NCBI GenBank assembly: GCA_002429615.1
Contig: DJAN01000179.1
Coordinates: 3,735-67,734 of the forward strand
Direction of reading: 5' to 3'
Source of the DNA: Lysobacteraceae bacterium UBA6001
GTDB taxonomy: Bacteria; Pseudomonadota; Gammaproteobacteria; Xanthomonadales; Xanthomonadaceae
Length of the DNA: 64,000 bases
In this document: piece after piece, positions 45,284 to 53,361 of the stretch
How positions within the stretch are numbered: position 1 is the stretch's first letter
Layout: each line of letters begins with the position of its first letter
The notes under the pieces: model-generated
Seen by the model: the letters and a program-made list of their open reading frames with translations, nothing else
What the model was told of the DNA's origin: nothing
Databases searched by the model: none
Position numbers and translations under genes: made by a program

Positions 45284-46249
45284 TCAGGCTCGGGCGCCGA
45301 AATACTCGCGGCACCACTGCACCACCGGCGGCAGGCCGGCTTCGATCGGGGTGGACGGGTCGAAACCGAAGGCCGCCTGCGCGCGCCGGGTGTCGGCCAT
45401 GGTGCGGACCATGTCGCCCGGCTGCATCGGCTTGTAGACCTTCTGCGCCGGGCGGCCGGCGGCCTGCTCGATCACCGTGATGAAATGCTCCAGCTCCACC
45501 GGGGTGTGGTTGCCCAGGTTGAACACGCGATGCGGCGTGGCCTCCGCCGAAGGATGGTCGAGCGCACCCAGCACGCCGGCGACGATGTCGCTGACATGGG
45601 TGAAGTCGCGCTGCATCCGCCCCTCGTTGAACACGTCGATCGGCCGGCCCGCCAGCACCGCGCGCGAGAACAGCAGCGGCGCCATGTCCGGGCGGCCCCA
45701 GGGGCCGTACACGGTGAAGAAACGCAGGCCCGTGGCCGGCAGCTGGTAGAGCTGGGCATAGGTGTAGGCCATCAGCTCGTTGGCGGCCTTGGTGGCCGCA
45801 TACAGCGAGCGCGGCTGGTCGACACGCTGGTCCTCGGAGAACGGCGGGGTCGCCGAATCGCCGTAGACCGAGCTGCTGGAGGCGTAGACCAGGTGCGCGA
45901 TGCCGCGGTGGCGGCACAGCTCCAGCATGTTGACGAAGCCGACCAGGTTGCTGTCGACATAGGCATACGGGTTCTGCAGCGAATAACGCACGCCGGCCTG
46001 CGCGGCCAGGTGCACCACGCGGTCCGGCTTGACCTCCTCGAACAGCGCTTCGAGCGCGGCACGGTCGGTCAGGTCGATGGCGCGGATGTCGATGTCCGGA
46101 CACAGCGCGGCAACCCGGTCGCGCTTGATCTGCGGGTCGTAGTAGTCGTTGTAGTTGTCCAGACCCACCACCTGCTCACCCCGCGCGGCGAGCGCGCGGC
46201 AGGTGTAGGCGCCGATGAAGCCGGCCGCGCCGGTGACCAGGACGGTCAT
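45284..46249 (-). CDS. NAD-dependent nucleotide-sugar epimerase (UDP-glucuronate 4-epimerase-like)
   Basis: A 321-residue short-chain dehydrogenase: VTGAAGFIGAYTCRAL NAD fold, SSSSVYGDS and the catalytic YAATK. NYNDYYDPQIKRDR and VHLAAQAGVRYSLQNPYAY are typical of GAE/Cap1J-type UDP-glucuronate 4-epimerases. The ATG overlaps the preceding small gene by 4 bases. It likely supplies a uronic acid for the glycan made by the next two genes. Confidence 0.88.
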   Translation of the reverse strand: MTVLVTGAAGFIGAYTCRALAARGEQVVGLDNYNDYYDPQIKRDRVAALCPDIDIRAIDLTDRAALEALFEEVKPDRVVHLAAQAGVRYSLQNPYAYVDSNLVGFVNMLELCRHRGIAHLVYASSSSVYGDSATPPFSEDQRVDQPRSLYAATKAANELMAYTYAQLYQLPATGLRFFTVYGPWGRPDMAPLLFSRAVLAGRPIDVFNEGRMQRDFTHVSDIVAGVLGALDHPSAEATPHRVFNLGNHTPVELEHFITVIEQAAGRPAQKVYKPMQPGDMVRTMADTRRAQAAFGFDPSTPIEAGLPPVVQWCREYFGARA

Positions 46250-46542
46250 GCGCCCGCGCCTTCCAGCGCGCGCTTGCGTTCGGCGGTGAAGGCCCACCAG
46301 GGCTGCGCCGGCGCGCCCTCGACGAAACGGGTGATCGACAGGAACACGTCGATCACGCAGGGATCGTGAATCTGCCCGGTCTGCACGCACAGCAGCGTGT
46401 ACATGTCATACGCATCGCGCCCGTGCAGCTTGCCCGGCTCGTCGATGCCGATGCAGCGCAGGTCCTGCGCGCAGGCTGGCCCGACGTTGGGCAGGTCGGT
46501 GAGAACGGAGATACGGCTACGGTCGACCTTGCTCGGATTCAT
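46246..46542 (-). CDS. Helix-hairpin-helix protein, Cdd1/pathogenicity-locus family
   Basis: A 98-residue protein of the small Cdd1-type family. LTDLPNVGPACAQDLRCIGI is a helix-hairpin-helix DNA-binding element, followed by CVQTGQIHDPCVIDVFLS and a C-terminal basic helix. Some relatives are called mitomycin-resistance proteins. It starts 24 bases after parB and overlaps the epimerase by 4, so it bridges the partition and sugar genes. Confidence 0.8.
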   Translation of the reverse strand: MNPSKVDRSRISVLTDLPNVGPACAQDLRCIGIDEPGKLHGRDAYDMYTLLCVQTGQIHDPCVIDVFLSITRFVEGAPAQPWWAFTAERKRALEGAGA

Positions 46543-46566
46543 GACGTCATTCGCCTGAGGCGTGGA

Positions 46567-47529
46567 TCAGCCCTGCGGGCGGAAACGCAGTTTTTCCAGC
46601 ACGCCGTCGAGCGTGTCCAGATCGGTGTAGTGGATGACCAGCTTGCCCTTGCCGCCGCGGCCGTGGTTGATCGCGACCTTGGTGCCCAGCGATTCGGACA
46701 GCTCGGTTTCCAGCGAGGCGATGTCCGCCTGCTGCGGCACTCGCGCCGGCGGCGCGGCCTTGCGCAGCGCGCCCGGCACCTTGCCGGCGGCGAACTGCTG
46801 CGCGCGATGCTCGACCTCGCGCACCGACCAGCCCTGGTCGGCGGCGTCGTGGGCGAGCTTGACCGCCAGTTCCGGTGCCAGCGTCAGCAGCGCGCGGGCG
46901 TGCCCCATTTCCAGGCGGCGCGATTCCAGCAGCACGCGGATCGCCACCGGCAGCTCCAGCAGGCGCAACAGGTTGGAGACCGAGGCGCGCGAACGGCCCA
47001 CGGCGCCAGCGGCCTCGGCATGGGTCAGCGAGAACTCCTCGATCAGGCGCTGCAGTGCCTGCGCCTCCTCCAGCGGATTGAGGTCCTCGCGCTGGATGTT
47101 CTCGATCAGCGCCATGGCGATGACGGTGCGATCGTCGAGATCGCGCACCACCACCGGCACTTCGTCCAGTCCGGCCAGCTGCGAGGCGCGCCAGCGGCGC
47201 TCGCCGGCGACGATTTCGTACATCCCCGTGGGAAGCCCGCCCGGGGTCAGCTCACGCACGACGATGGGCTGGATGACGCCCTGCGCCTTGATCGACTCTG
47301 CCAGCTCGGCCAGCTTGGCCTCGTCCATTTCCTGGCGCGGCTGGTACTTGCCGGGCTGCAACTGGCCGACCGGCAGGTGGCGCAGCACTTCGCCCGGTTG
47401 CACGTCGCCGGCCGGGTCCACCGCCGGCGTGGCGGCGGGTACGGCAGCGACGGCGCCCTTCGGGCCCAGCAATGCCTCCAGGCCGCGGCCGAGGCCGCGC
47501 TTCTTGGCAGGGTTGGGCTTGATGGTCAT
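46567..47529 (-). CDS. parB: Chromosome partitioning protein ParB
   Basis: A 320-residue CTPase clamp that loads at parS. The N-terminal KKRGLGRGLEALLG recruits ParA; YEIVAGERRWRA and IENIQREDLNPLEEA are CTP-binding boxes; THAEAAGAVGRSRASVSNLL is the helix-turn-helix; a C-terminal dimerisation domain follows. Its ATG shares one base with the parA stop (TGATG). I could not see a parS site (TGTTTCACGTGAAACA-like) in the window. Confidence 0.96.
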   Translation of the reverse strand: MTIKPNPAKKRGLGRGLEALLGPKGAVAAVPAATPAVDPAGDVQPGEVLRHLPVGQLQPGKYQPRQEMDEAKLAELAESIKAQGVIQPIVVRELTPGGLPTGMYEIVAGERRWRASQLAGLDEVPVVVRDLDDRTVIAMALIENIQREDLNPLEEAQALQRLIEEFSLTHAEAAGAVGRSRASVSNLLRLLELPVAIRVLLESRRLEMGHARALLTLAPELAVKLAHDAADQGWSVREVEHRAQQFAAGKVPGALRKAAPPARVPQQADIASLETELSESLGTKVAINHGRGGKGKLVIHYTDLDTLDGVLEKLRFRPQG

Positions 47530-48326
47530 CAGACGGTCTCCACGGCCCGGGCGGCCTTCTTGCGTTCCTCGTGGCGGCGGATCACTTCGCCGGCGAGTCC
47601 CAGATAAGCCACGCCGCCCCGCGAGGTACGGTCGTAACCCACGATGCTCTGGCCATGGCTCGGCGCCTCGGCCAGGCGCACGTTGCGCGGCACGATGGTG
47701 CGGAACACGCGGTCGCCGAAGTGCTCGGTGAGCTCGGCGGACACGGCGTTGGCCAGGTTGTTGCGGATGTCGAACATGGTGCGCAGCACGCCCTCGATCT
47801 CAAGCGCGGGGTTGAGCTGGGCGCGCAGCGCCTCGATGGTCTCGATCAGCGCGCTCAGCCCTTCCAGCGCGTAGTACTCGCACTGCATCGGCACGATCAC
47901 CGAATCGGCGGCGGTCAGCGCGTTGAGGGTCAGCAGCGACAGCGCCGGCGGGCAGTCGATCAGGATGAAGTCGTACTGGCTGCGCATCGGTTCCAGCGCG
48001 CGCTTCAGCCGCTGCTCGCGCTCGGACTCCTCCATCAGCTGGATTTCGGCCGCGGTCAGGTCGATGTTGCCCGGCAGCAGGTCGAAGCCTTCCGGCGCGG
48101 TGACGCGGATCTGTTCGGCGGTGGTTTCGCCCAGCAGCACATCGCAGGTGGAGGCGGCCAGCTCGCGCTTGTCGATGCCGCTGCCCATGGTCGCGTTGCC
48201 CTGCGCATCGAGGTCGACCAGCAGCACGCGCTTGGGCGCTCGCGCCAGCGCCGCCGCCAGATTGACCGCGGTCGTGGTCTTGCCGACGCCGCCTTTCTGG
48301 TTGGCGATCGCGATGATCCGGGCCAT
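47529..48326 (-). CDS. parA: Chromosome partitioning ATPase ParA
   Basis: A 265-residue deviant-Walker ATPase: IIAIANQKGGVGKTTTAVNL, VLLVDLDAQGN, and FILIDCPPALS as switch II. It segregates ParB-parS complexes over the nucleoid. The ATG at 48326 is the family start. The preceding gene is rsmG, 157 bases upstream, the conserved neighbour of parAB near the replication origin in many proteobacteria. Confidence 0.96.
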   Translation of the reverse strand: MARIIAIANQKGGVGKTTTAVNLAAALARAPKRVLLVDLDAQGNATMGSGIDKRELAASTCDVLLGETTAEQIRVTAPEGFDLLPGNIDLTAAEIQLMEESEREQRLKRALEPMRSQYDFILIDCPPALSLLTLNALTAADSVIVPMQCEYYALEGLSALIETIEALRAQLNPALEIEGVLRTMFDIRNNLANAVSAELTEHFGDRVFRTIVPRNVRLAEAPSHGQSIVGYDRTSRGGVAYLGLAGEVIRRHEERKKAARAVETV

Positions 48327-48483
48327 GCGGGGGTGCCTCGTGGGCAGGGTGTCAGGACCGGCCATTATGCGGGCTGTGGCGTCCGGGGTGAAATCGGCGC
48401 GGCGCCGCCTGCGGCCCCTGCCCCGGACCGTGCCCGGGGCGATGGCGGTTGCCGGGGCCCGCGCGGGCGGCGGACCCGGGGCC

Positions 48484-49122
48484 TCAGCCCCGCGCCACCT
48501 CGACCAGATGCCGCTCCCCGGTCAGCCCCGGCACCACCAGGGGATGCACCTGGCGGACGGTCCAGCCGGCCGGCAGCGCCGCGATCTCCTCGTGCGGATG
48601 GACGCCCTTCATCGCCAGCAGCGTGCCACCCGGCCGCAGCAGGTGGCCGCCGACCTCGATGATCCCGGCCAGGGTGTCCAGCGCGCGGGCAGTGAGGTGG
48701 TCGTAGGCGGCCGGTTCGTCCAGCGCCTCGGCGCGCGACTCGGCCACCCGGGCGTTGCCCAGCCCCAGCTGGCGCACGGCCTCGCGCATGAAACGCGCCT
48801 TCTTGCCATTGCTCTCCACCAGCGTGACCTGCAGCCCGGGGCGGGTGATCGCCAGCGGAATGCCGGGCAGCCCGGGGCCGGTGCCCAGGTCGGCCAGCCG
48901 CCCGGTCTCGATATAAGGACGCATCGCCAGCGAGTCGAGCAGGTGGCGGGTGACCATCTCGCGCGGGTCGCGGATGGCGGTCAGGTTGTAGGTGCGGTTC
49001 CAGCGCGCCAGCAGCGCCAGATAGGTGCACAGCGGTTCGGCGAACGCGGCCTCCAGGCCCATGGCCTCGAGTCCGCGTACCAGGTCGTTCCGCGCTTCGG
49101 CGGGCAGGACGGCATCATTCAT
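48484..49122 (-). CDS. rsmG: 16S rRNA (guanine-527-N7)-methyltransferase
   Basis: A 212-residue SAM-dependent methyltransferase (formerly GidB). [25 protein letters not shown] and the SAM loop [17 protein letters not shown] are all diagnostic. The ATG at 49122 overlaps the PPTase stop in ATGA. mnmG (gidA), the common upstream neighbour elsewhere, is absent and replaced by the PPTase gene. Confidence 0.95.
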   Translation of the reverse strand: MNDAVLPAEARNDLVRGLEAMGLEAAFAEPLCTYLALLARWNRTYNLTAIRDPREMVTRHLLDSLAMRPYIETGRLADLGTGPGLPGIPLAITRPGLQVTLVESNGKKARFMREAVRQLGLGNARVAESRAEALDEPAAYDHLTARALDTLAGIIEVGGHLLRPGGTLLAMKGVHPHEEIAALPAGWTVRQVHPLVVPGLTGERHLVEVARG

Positions 49123-49739
49123 GCCGGCATTATCGCAGGCAGCGCGTCCCCGGCTGGGTACCAGGCCAGCGCGGCGCGGTAGCCGGGCGCCGCCAGCCAC
49201 TCGTGCAGGGTCCAGCGGGTAGCCTCGCCAAGCGCCGCATCGCACCAGGCCAGGTGCAGGGCGCCCTCCCCGTCCTCTGCGAAGCGCAGCCGGTGCAGGC
49301 CGAAGGAAATGCCATGGCCGTGCGCCTTGAGCAGCGCTTCCTTGGCACACCACAGGCGGAAGAAGCGGTCGCTGCAGTCGGTGTCGGACAGCGATTGCAG
49401 CCAGCGGATCTCCTCGGGGTGGAAATATCGCTCCACCACCTCGCGCATGCGCGGCCGTGGCCGCAGCCGTTCCAGGTCAACGCCCAGCTGCATGTCCTCG
49501 CCCAGCCCGAGCAGCAGGTGGTCGCCGCTATGGCTCCAGCCGGTGCCGAACCCCGCCAACGGGGGCAGCAGCCAAGGCCGGCCACGCACGTCGCGGGTCA
49601 TCGGCACGTCCTGCGGCGGCAGCGCGAAACGCTCGCCCAGGACTTCGCGGGCCTGTGGCTCGCCACGCGTGCCGGGGGTATGCGGCAGCAGCCACAAGCT
49701 GACCGGACCGACCTGCCAGTCCGGCGGGTTGCCGCTCAA
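49119..49739 (-). CDS. 4'-phosphopantetheinyl transferase, Sfp type
   Basis: A 206-residue PPTase activating carrier proteins by transfer of phosphopantetheine from CoA. Family motifs: [14 protein letters not shown] (Mg-binding Asp-x-Glu) and [16 protein letters not shown] (W-x3-KEA). The first usable start is a TTG at 49739. As no other PPTase is near the pigment operon, this is a candidate for modifying its two ACPs; a homologous role has been reported for a PPTase in Xanthomonas pigment synthesis (from memory). It is translationally coupled to rsmG. Confidence 0.88.
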   Translation of the reverse strand: MSGNPPDWQVGPVSLWLLPHTPGTRGEPQAREVLGERFALPPQDVPMTRDVRGRPWLLPPLAGFGTGWSHSGDHLLLGLGEDMQLGVDLERLRPRPRMREVVERYFHPEEIRWLQSLSDTDCSDRFFRLWCAKEALLKAHGHGISFGLHRLRFAEDGEGALHLAWCDAALGEATRWTLHEWLAAPGYRAALAWYPAGDALPAIMPA

Positions 49740-49874
49740 ACCCCGCCCCCGGCGGGCAGCTGAACGAGCGGACGAGGGTCAAAATCTTTAACGGGCACTT
49801 CACGAAACCGCGCGTTGAATGTCGCTGCCGCACCACTCCCCGGGCGGTGACTCGAAGTAAAAGGAGATTCGGGC

Positions 49875-50126
49875 ATGGGCATCATCATCTGGCTGATCGT
49901 CGGTGGCATCGTGGGCTGGCTCGCCAGCATCATCATGCGCCGCGATGCTCAGCAGGGCATCATCCTCAACATCGTGGTGGGCATCATCGGCGCCTTGCTC
50001 GCCGGCTGGCTGTTCGGCGGTGGCATCAACGAGGCGATCACGCTGCGTACCTTCCTGTTCTCCCTGATCGGCGCGGTGATCCTGCTGGCCATCGTCAACC
50101 TGTTTACCCGCGGTCGCGCACGCTGA
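49875..50126 (+). CDS. GlsB/YeaQ/YmgE family stress-response membrane protein
   Basis: An 83-residue protein of three glycine-rich transmembrane helices: MGIIIWLIVGGIVGWLASII, GIILNIVVGIIGALLAGWLF and FLFSLIGAVILLAIVNLF. A good AAAGGAG ribosome site precedes the ATG. Family members are small transglycosylase-associated or stress-induced inner-membrane proteins. Confidence 0.92.
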   Translation: MGIIIWLIVGGIVGWLASIIMRRDAQQGIILNIVVGIIGALLAGWLFGGGINEAITLRTFLFSLIGAVILLAIVNLFTRGRAR

Positions 50127-50150
50127 GCGCCGGCGACCTTCCGATCACGC

Positions 50151-50180
50151 GAAGCCCGGGCCTGGCCCGGGCTTCTTCGT
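50151..50180. terminator. Terminator hairpin between glsB and GFA genes
   Basis: GAAGCCCGGGCC (50151-50162) and GGCCCGGGCTTC (50164-50175) form a strong hairpin followed by TTCGTTTC on the plus strand. It ends the glsB transcript; the convergent GFA gene stops within a few bases, so it may serve both. Confidence 0.7.
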
Positions 50181-50181
50181 T

Positions 50182-50592
50182 TCAGGGCTGGCGGTCGGCC
50201 GGATGGTGGACGCCATCGGAGACCGGGATCGGCTGCGGCAGTGCGTAGGGATCCACGCCATCCAGGCAACCGACGTTGTAGCCGTACTGGTCCGGGTTCG
50301 AGCGCCGCCGGTGATGGGTGTAGATGCCGCAGGTGGCACAGAAATAGTGTTCGGCCACGTGGGTGTTGAACTGGTACAGACGCAGCTGGCCGCCATCCTG
50401 CACCACCCGCAACCCGGCCAGCGGCACCGAGCCGACGATGGCGCCGCGACGCCGGCACATCGAGCAGTTGCAGCGGCGCGGGTCGATGATGCCGTCCGGC
50501 AGCTGCAGTTCCAGCACCACTGCGCCGCAATGACAGCGCGCGTGGTGCACGGGCTGGATGCGGGTGCCCCCCACTTCGCGGATACCGGCCAT
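50182..50592 (-). CDS. GFA family (glutathione-dependent formaldehyde-activating-like) protein
   Basis: A 136-residue zinc-binding protein with the family's cysteine pattern: ARCHCGAVV, RRCNCSMCRRRG and YFCATCGIYTHH. These form two zinc sites. GFA-like proteins bind glutathione adducts, but most are uncharacterised. It starts 5 bases after xthA, forming a two-gene unit. Confidence 0.9.
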   Translation of the reverse strand: MAGIREVGGTRIQPVHHARCHCGAVVLELQLPDGIIDPRRCNCSMCRRRGAIVGSVPLAGLRVVQDGGQLRLYQFNTHVAEHYFCATCGIYTHHRRRSNPDQYGYNVGCLDGVDPYALPQPIPVSDGVHHPADRQP

Positions 50593-50597
50593 CTTGC

Positions 50598-51368
50598 TCA
50601 GTCCGCCAGCTCGACCCAGGCCGGCGCATGGTCGCTGGGTCGGTCCCAGGTGCGCGGCTCGCGGTCGATGTCGGCGGCCTTGGCCTGCGCGCGCAGGGCG
50701 TCCGATACCAGGGTCAGGTCGATGCGCAGGCCGAGGTTGCGGCGGAAGCCGGCGGCGCGGTAATCCCACCAGCTGAATACCCCCGCCTCATCGTGGTGCA
50801 GGCGGAAGGCGTCGTGCAGGCCGAGCGCTTCGAGCTTGCGCAGTCCGGCGCGCTCGGCGGTGGAGGTGAGGATGTGGTTGTCGTTCCACACCGCCGGGTC
50901 GTGCACGTCACGTTCGTCCGGGGCGATGTTGAAGTCGCCCAGCACCACCATCTTCGGGTGGCGCTGCAGCTCGGCGGCGAGCCATTCGTGCACGGCGTCG
51001 AGCCAGCGCAGCTTGTAGGCGTACTTGTCGGTGCCCACGTCCTGCCCGTTGACGACATACAGGTTGACGATGCGGACATCACCGACGGTGGCGGCGATGA
51101 CGCGCTTCTGCTCGTCCTCGAAGCCGGGGATGCCGACCTGCACGTCCTGGGCGGGCTCACGCGAGAGGATCGCCACGCCGTTGTAGGTCTTCTGCCCGGC
51201 GAACACACTGCGGTAGCCGATGCCGGCCAGTTCGCCATCCGGGAACTTGTGGTCCTCCAGCTTGGTTTCCTGGATGCCGACGATGTCCGGCGCGGCGGAC
51301 TGCAGCCACTGCTGCAGGTGCGGCAGGCGCACGTTGAGCGAATTGACGTTCCAGGAGGCGATGCGCAT
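50598..51368 (-). CDS. xthA: Exodeoxyribonuclease III
   Basis: A 256-residue AP endonuclease/3'-exonuclease for base-excision repair. MRIASWNVNSLNVRLPHLQ, the metal Glu in IVGIQETKLEDHKFP, NGVAILSR, GDFNIAPDERDVHDP, SWWDYRAAGFRRNLGLRID and the C-terminal catalytic SDHAPAWVEL are complete. The ATG at 51368 fits the family. Confidence 0.95.
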   Translation of the reverse strand: MRIASWNVNSLNVRLPHLQQWLQSAAPDIVGIQETKLEDHKFPDGELAGIGYRSVFAGQKTYNGVAILSREPAQDVQVGIPGFEDEQKRVIAATVGDVRIVNLYVVNGQDVGTDKYAYKLRWLDAVHEWLAAELQRHPKMVVLGDFNIAPDERDVHDPAVWNDNHILTSTAERAGLRKLEALGLHDAFRLHHDEAGVFSWWDYRAAGFRRNLGLRIDLTLVSDALRAQAKAADIDREPRTWDRPSDHAPAWVELAD

Positions 51369-51486
51369 GCGGGCGGCTCTTTCTCGGCAGACGGCATATT
51401 GTCCCGGCTCGGCCCGCCACAGGCAAAGCCGGCGGCGACACGCGGCCGGCGCGCTATGCTGCGCCCTCCTCCCGCGGAGCGTGGCC

Positions 51487-51849
51487 ATGCATGTCACCGG
51501 TATTGGTGGATTGTTCTTCCGCGCACGCGACCCGGAGGCCCTCGCCGCCTGGTATGCGCAGCACCTGGGCGTCGGACCGGTCGGCGATACCTGGACCTGG
51601 GCGCAGCAGGCCGGGCCCACCGTGTTCATGCCCTTCAAGCAGCAGACCGACTATTTCCCGGCCGACCGCCAGTGGATGCTCAACCTGCGCGTGAGCGATC
51701 TCGACGGCCTGCTGGCCAAGCTGCGCGCGGCCGACATCGCGGTGGAGACCCGCGCCGAATGGGACAGCCCGGAAACCGGCCGCTTCGCCCGCATCCATGA
51801 CCCGGAAGGCCTGCCGATCGAGCTGTGGGAACCGCCGGCGGAAGACTGA
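51487..51849 (+). CDS. VOC family (glyoxalase/bleomycin-resistance-like) protein
   Basis: A 120-residue vicinal-oxygen-chelate protein with two beta-alpha-beta-beta-beta modules: GIGGLFFRARDPEALAAWYA at the start and FARIHDPEGLPIELWEP at the end, the latter with the typical metal Glu. Single-domain proteins of this sort are usually dimers; the substrate cannot be predicted. It is divergent from xthA and convergent with the aldehyde dehydrogenase. Confidence 0.88.
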   Translation: MHVTGIGGLFFRARDPEALAAWYAQHLGVGPVGDTWTWAQQAGPTVFMPFKQQTDYFPADRQWMLNLRVSDLDGLLAKLRAADIAVETRAEWDSPETGRFARIHDPEGLPIELWEPPAED

Positions 51850-51852
51850 GCC

Positions 51853-53268
51853 TCAGCGCACCAGCCAGCGCAGCAGGCGATCGATGCGCGCATACGGCGG
51901 CTTGAGCAGGTCGGTGGCGCTGCGGCGCGGTTGCCACAGGACCGGCAGCTGCTTGCTCATCGCATCGAAGCCGGCACGGCCGTGGTACGCGCCCATGCCG
52001 CTGGCCCCCACGCCACCGAAGGGCAATCCGTTGGCGGCGAAGTGCAGCAGCGTGTCGTTGACGGTGACGCCGCCGGCGACGGTGCCGGCGAGGATGCGCT
52101 CGACGTCCTCGCGATGCCGCGAGAACGGATATAGCGCCAGCGGCCTTTCGCGCGCCGCCACCCCTGCAATCGCCTGGTCGAGCGTGCGATAGCCGAGCAC
52201 CGGCAGCACCGGGCCGAAGATCTCCTCGCGCATCAGCGCCAGGTCTTCGGGCGGGTCGAGCACCAGCGTCGGCGGCATGAGGCGTTCGGCCTGCGCGCGC
52301 GCCGCATCCACCGTCGCCAGTTCGATCACCTGCACGCCACGCGCGCGCGCCTCGTCCAGCCAGCCACGCAGCCGTGCGTACTGGCCTGCGTTGACGACGC
52401 GGGTGTAGTCGTCGAGCGGGCCGGAGAAATCGCCATAACGCTGCACGATTTCCGCGCGCAGCGCCTCCACCAGCGCCGGCACTGCGGCCTGCGGGGCCAG
52501 CACATAGTCCGGCGCGATGCAGGTCTGCCCGGCGTTGAACCACTTGCCGGTCGCCAGCCGCGCGGCGGCCTGCGCCAGCGGGTAATCCGGGCAGACGATG
52601 GCCGGCGACTTGCCGCCCAGCTCCAGCGTCAGCGGCGTGAGGTTCTGGGCCGCGGCGGCCATCACCTTGCGGCCCACCGCCGTGGAGCCGGTGAACACGA
52701 GGTGGTCCAGCGGCAGACCTGCGAACGCGGCAGCCACGTCGGCATCGCCTTCCACCACCGCCACGCGGTCGGCCGGGAATGCCTCGCCGATGAGCCGGCG
52801 CAGGAACGCGGACGTGCGCGGTGCGTGTTCGGACGGCTTGAGCAGCACATGGTTGCCCGCGGCGATCGCGGTCGCCAAGGGCACCAGCGCGAGATTGACC
52901 GGGTAGTTCCAAGGCGCGATCACGCCCACCACCCCGAGCGGCACCGCGCGCACTTCCGCACGTGCCGGCCACAACCGCCAGCCGGCGCCGACCCGGCGCG
53001 GACGGCTCCAGCGCCGCAGGTGGCGCAGCAGATGGTCGATCTCACCCAGCACGGTCATGCCATCGGCAAGCAGGGATTCATGCCGCGAGCGGTGACCGAA
53101 ATCGGCGGCGATCGCCTCGGCCATCTCATCCAGGCGCTGCTTGAACAGCATGCGCAGACGCTGCAGGTCCGCGCGCCGTTGTTCGAGCGGTGGCCGGCGG
53201 CGCTGCCAGGCGGTGCGCAGGCCGGCGAGGGTCGCGTCCAGCGTGACGGCGGGGTTCGGGGCATCCAT
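51853..53268 (-). CDS. Coniferyl-aldehyde-dehydrogenase-type aldehyde dehydrogenase
   Basis: A 471-residue NAD(P)-dependent aldehyde dehydrogenase. GVIAPWNYPVNLALVPLATA, the catalytic Glu in TLELGGKSP, Cys in GQTCIAPDYV and YPFSRHREDVERIL all fit the short class-3/coniferyl-aldehyde group. The predicted substrates are aromatic or fatty aldehydes. Its stop lies 3 bases from the convergent VOC gene. Confidence 0.88.
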   Translation of the reverse strand: MDAPNPAVTLDATLAGLRTAWQRRRPPLEQRRADLQRLRMLFKQRLDEMAEAIAADFGHRSRHESLLADGMTVLGEIDHLLRHLRRWSRPRRVGAGWRLWPARAEVRAVPLGVVGVIAPWNYPVNLALVPLATAIAAGNHVLLKPSEHAPRTSAFLRRLIGEAFPADRVAVVEGDADVAAAFAGLPLDHLVFTGSTAVGRKVMAAAAQNLTPLTLELGGKSPAIVCPDYPLAQAAARLATGKWFNAGQTCIAPDYVLAPQAAVPALVEALRAEIVQRYGDFSGPLDDYTRVVNAGQYARLRGWLDEARARGVQVIELATVDAARAQAERLMPPTLVLDPPEDLALMREEIFGPVLPVLGYRTLDQAIAGVAARERPLALYPFSRHREDVERILAGTVAGGVTVNDTLLHFAANGLPFGGVGASGMGAYHGRAGFDAMSKQLPVLWQPRRSATDLLKPPYARIDRLLRWLVR

Positions 53269-53293
53269 CGCCGGACTATACGGGCGGCAGGCG

Positions 53294-53348
53294 AAAAAAA
53301 GGGCGCCGGCTTGCCGGCGCCCGGGAAGGGCCGGCGCAAGCGCCGGCC
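53294..53348 (-). terminator. Tandem hairpins terminating the MHS transporter gene
   Basis: Minus strand: GGGCGCCGGC/GCCGGCGCCC with a two-base loop (53322-53301) followed by seven T (53300-53294) is a strong intrinsic terminator. A second hairpin, GGCCGGCG-CTTG-CGCCGGCC (53348-53329), sits just before it. Confidence 0.9.
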
Positions 53349-53361
53349 TCGGGGGGGTCGA

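Noticed and set aside
46567..49900. parS sites near parAB
   Set aside because: I looked for the 16-base TGTTTCACGTGAAACA-like palindrome and saw none in the window; sites may lie outside it.
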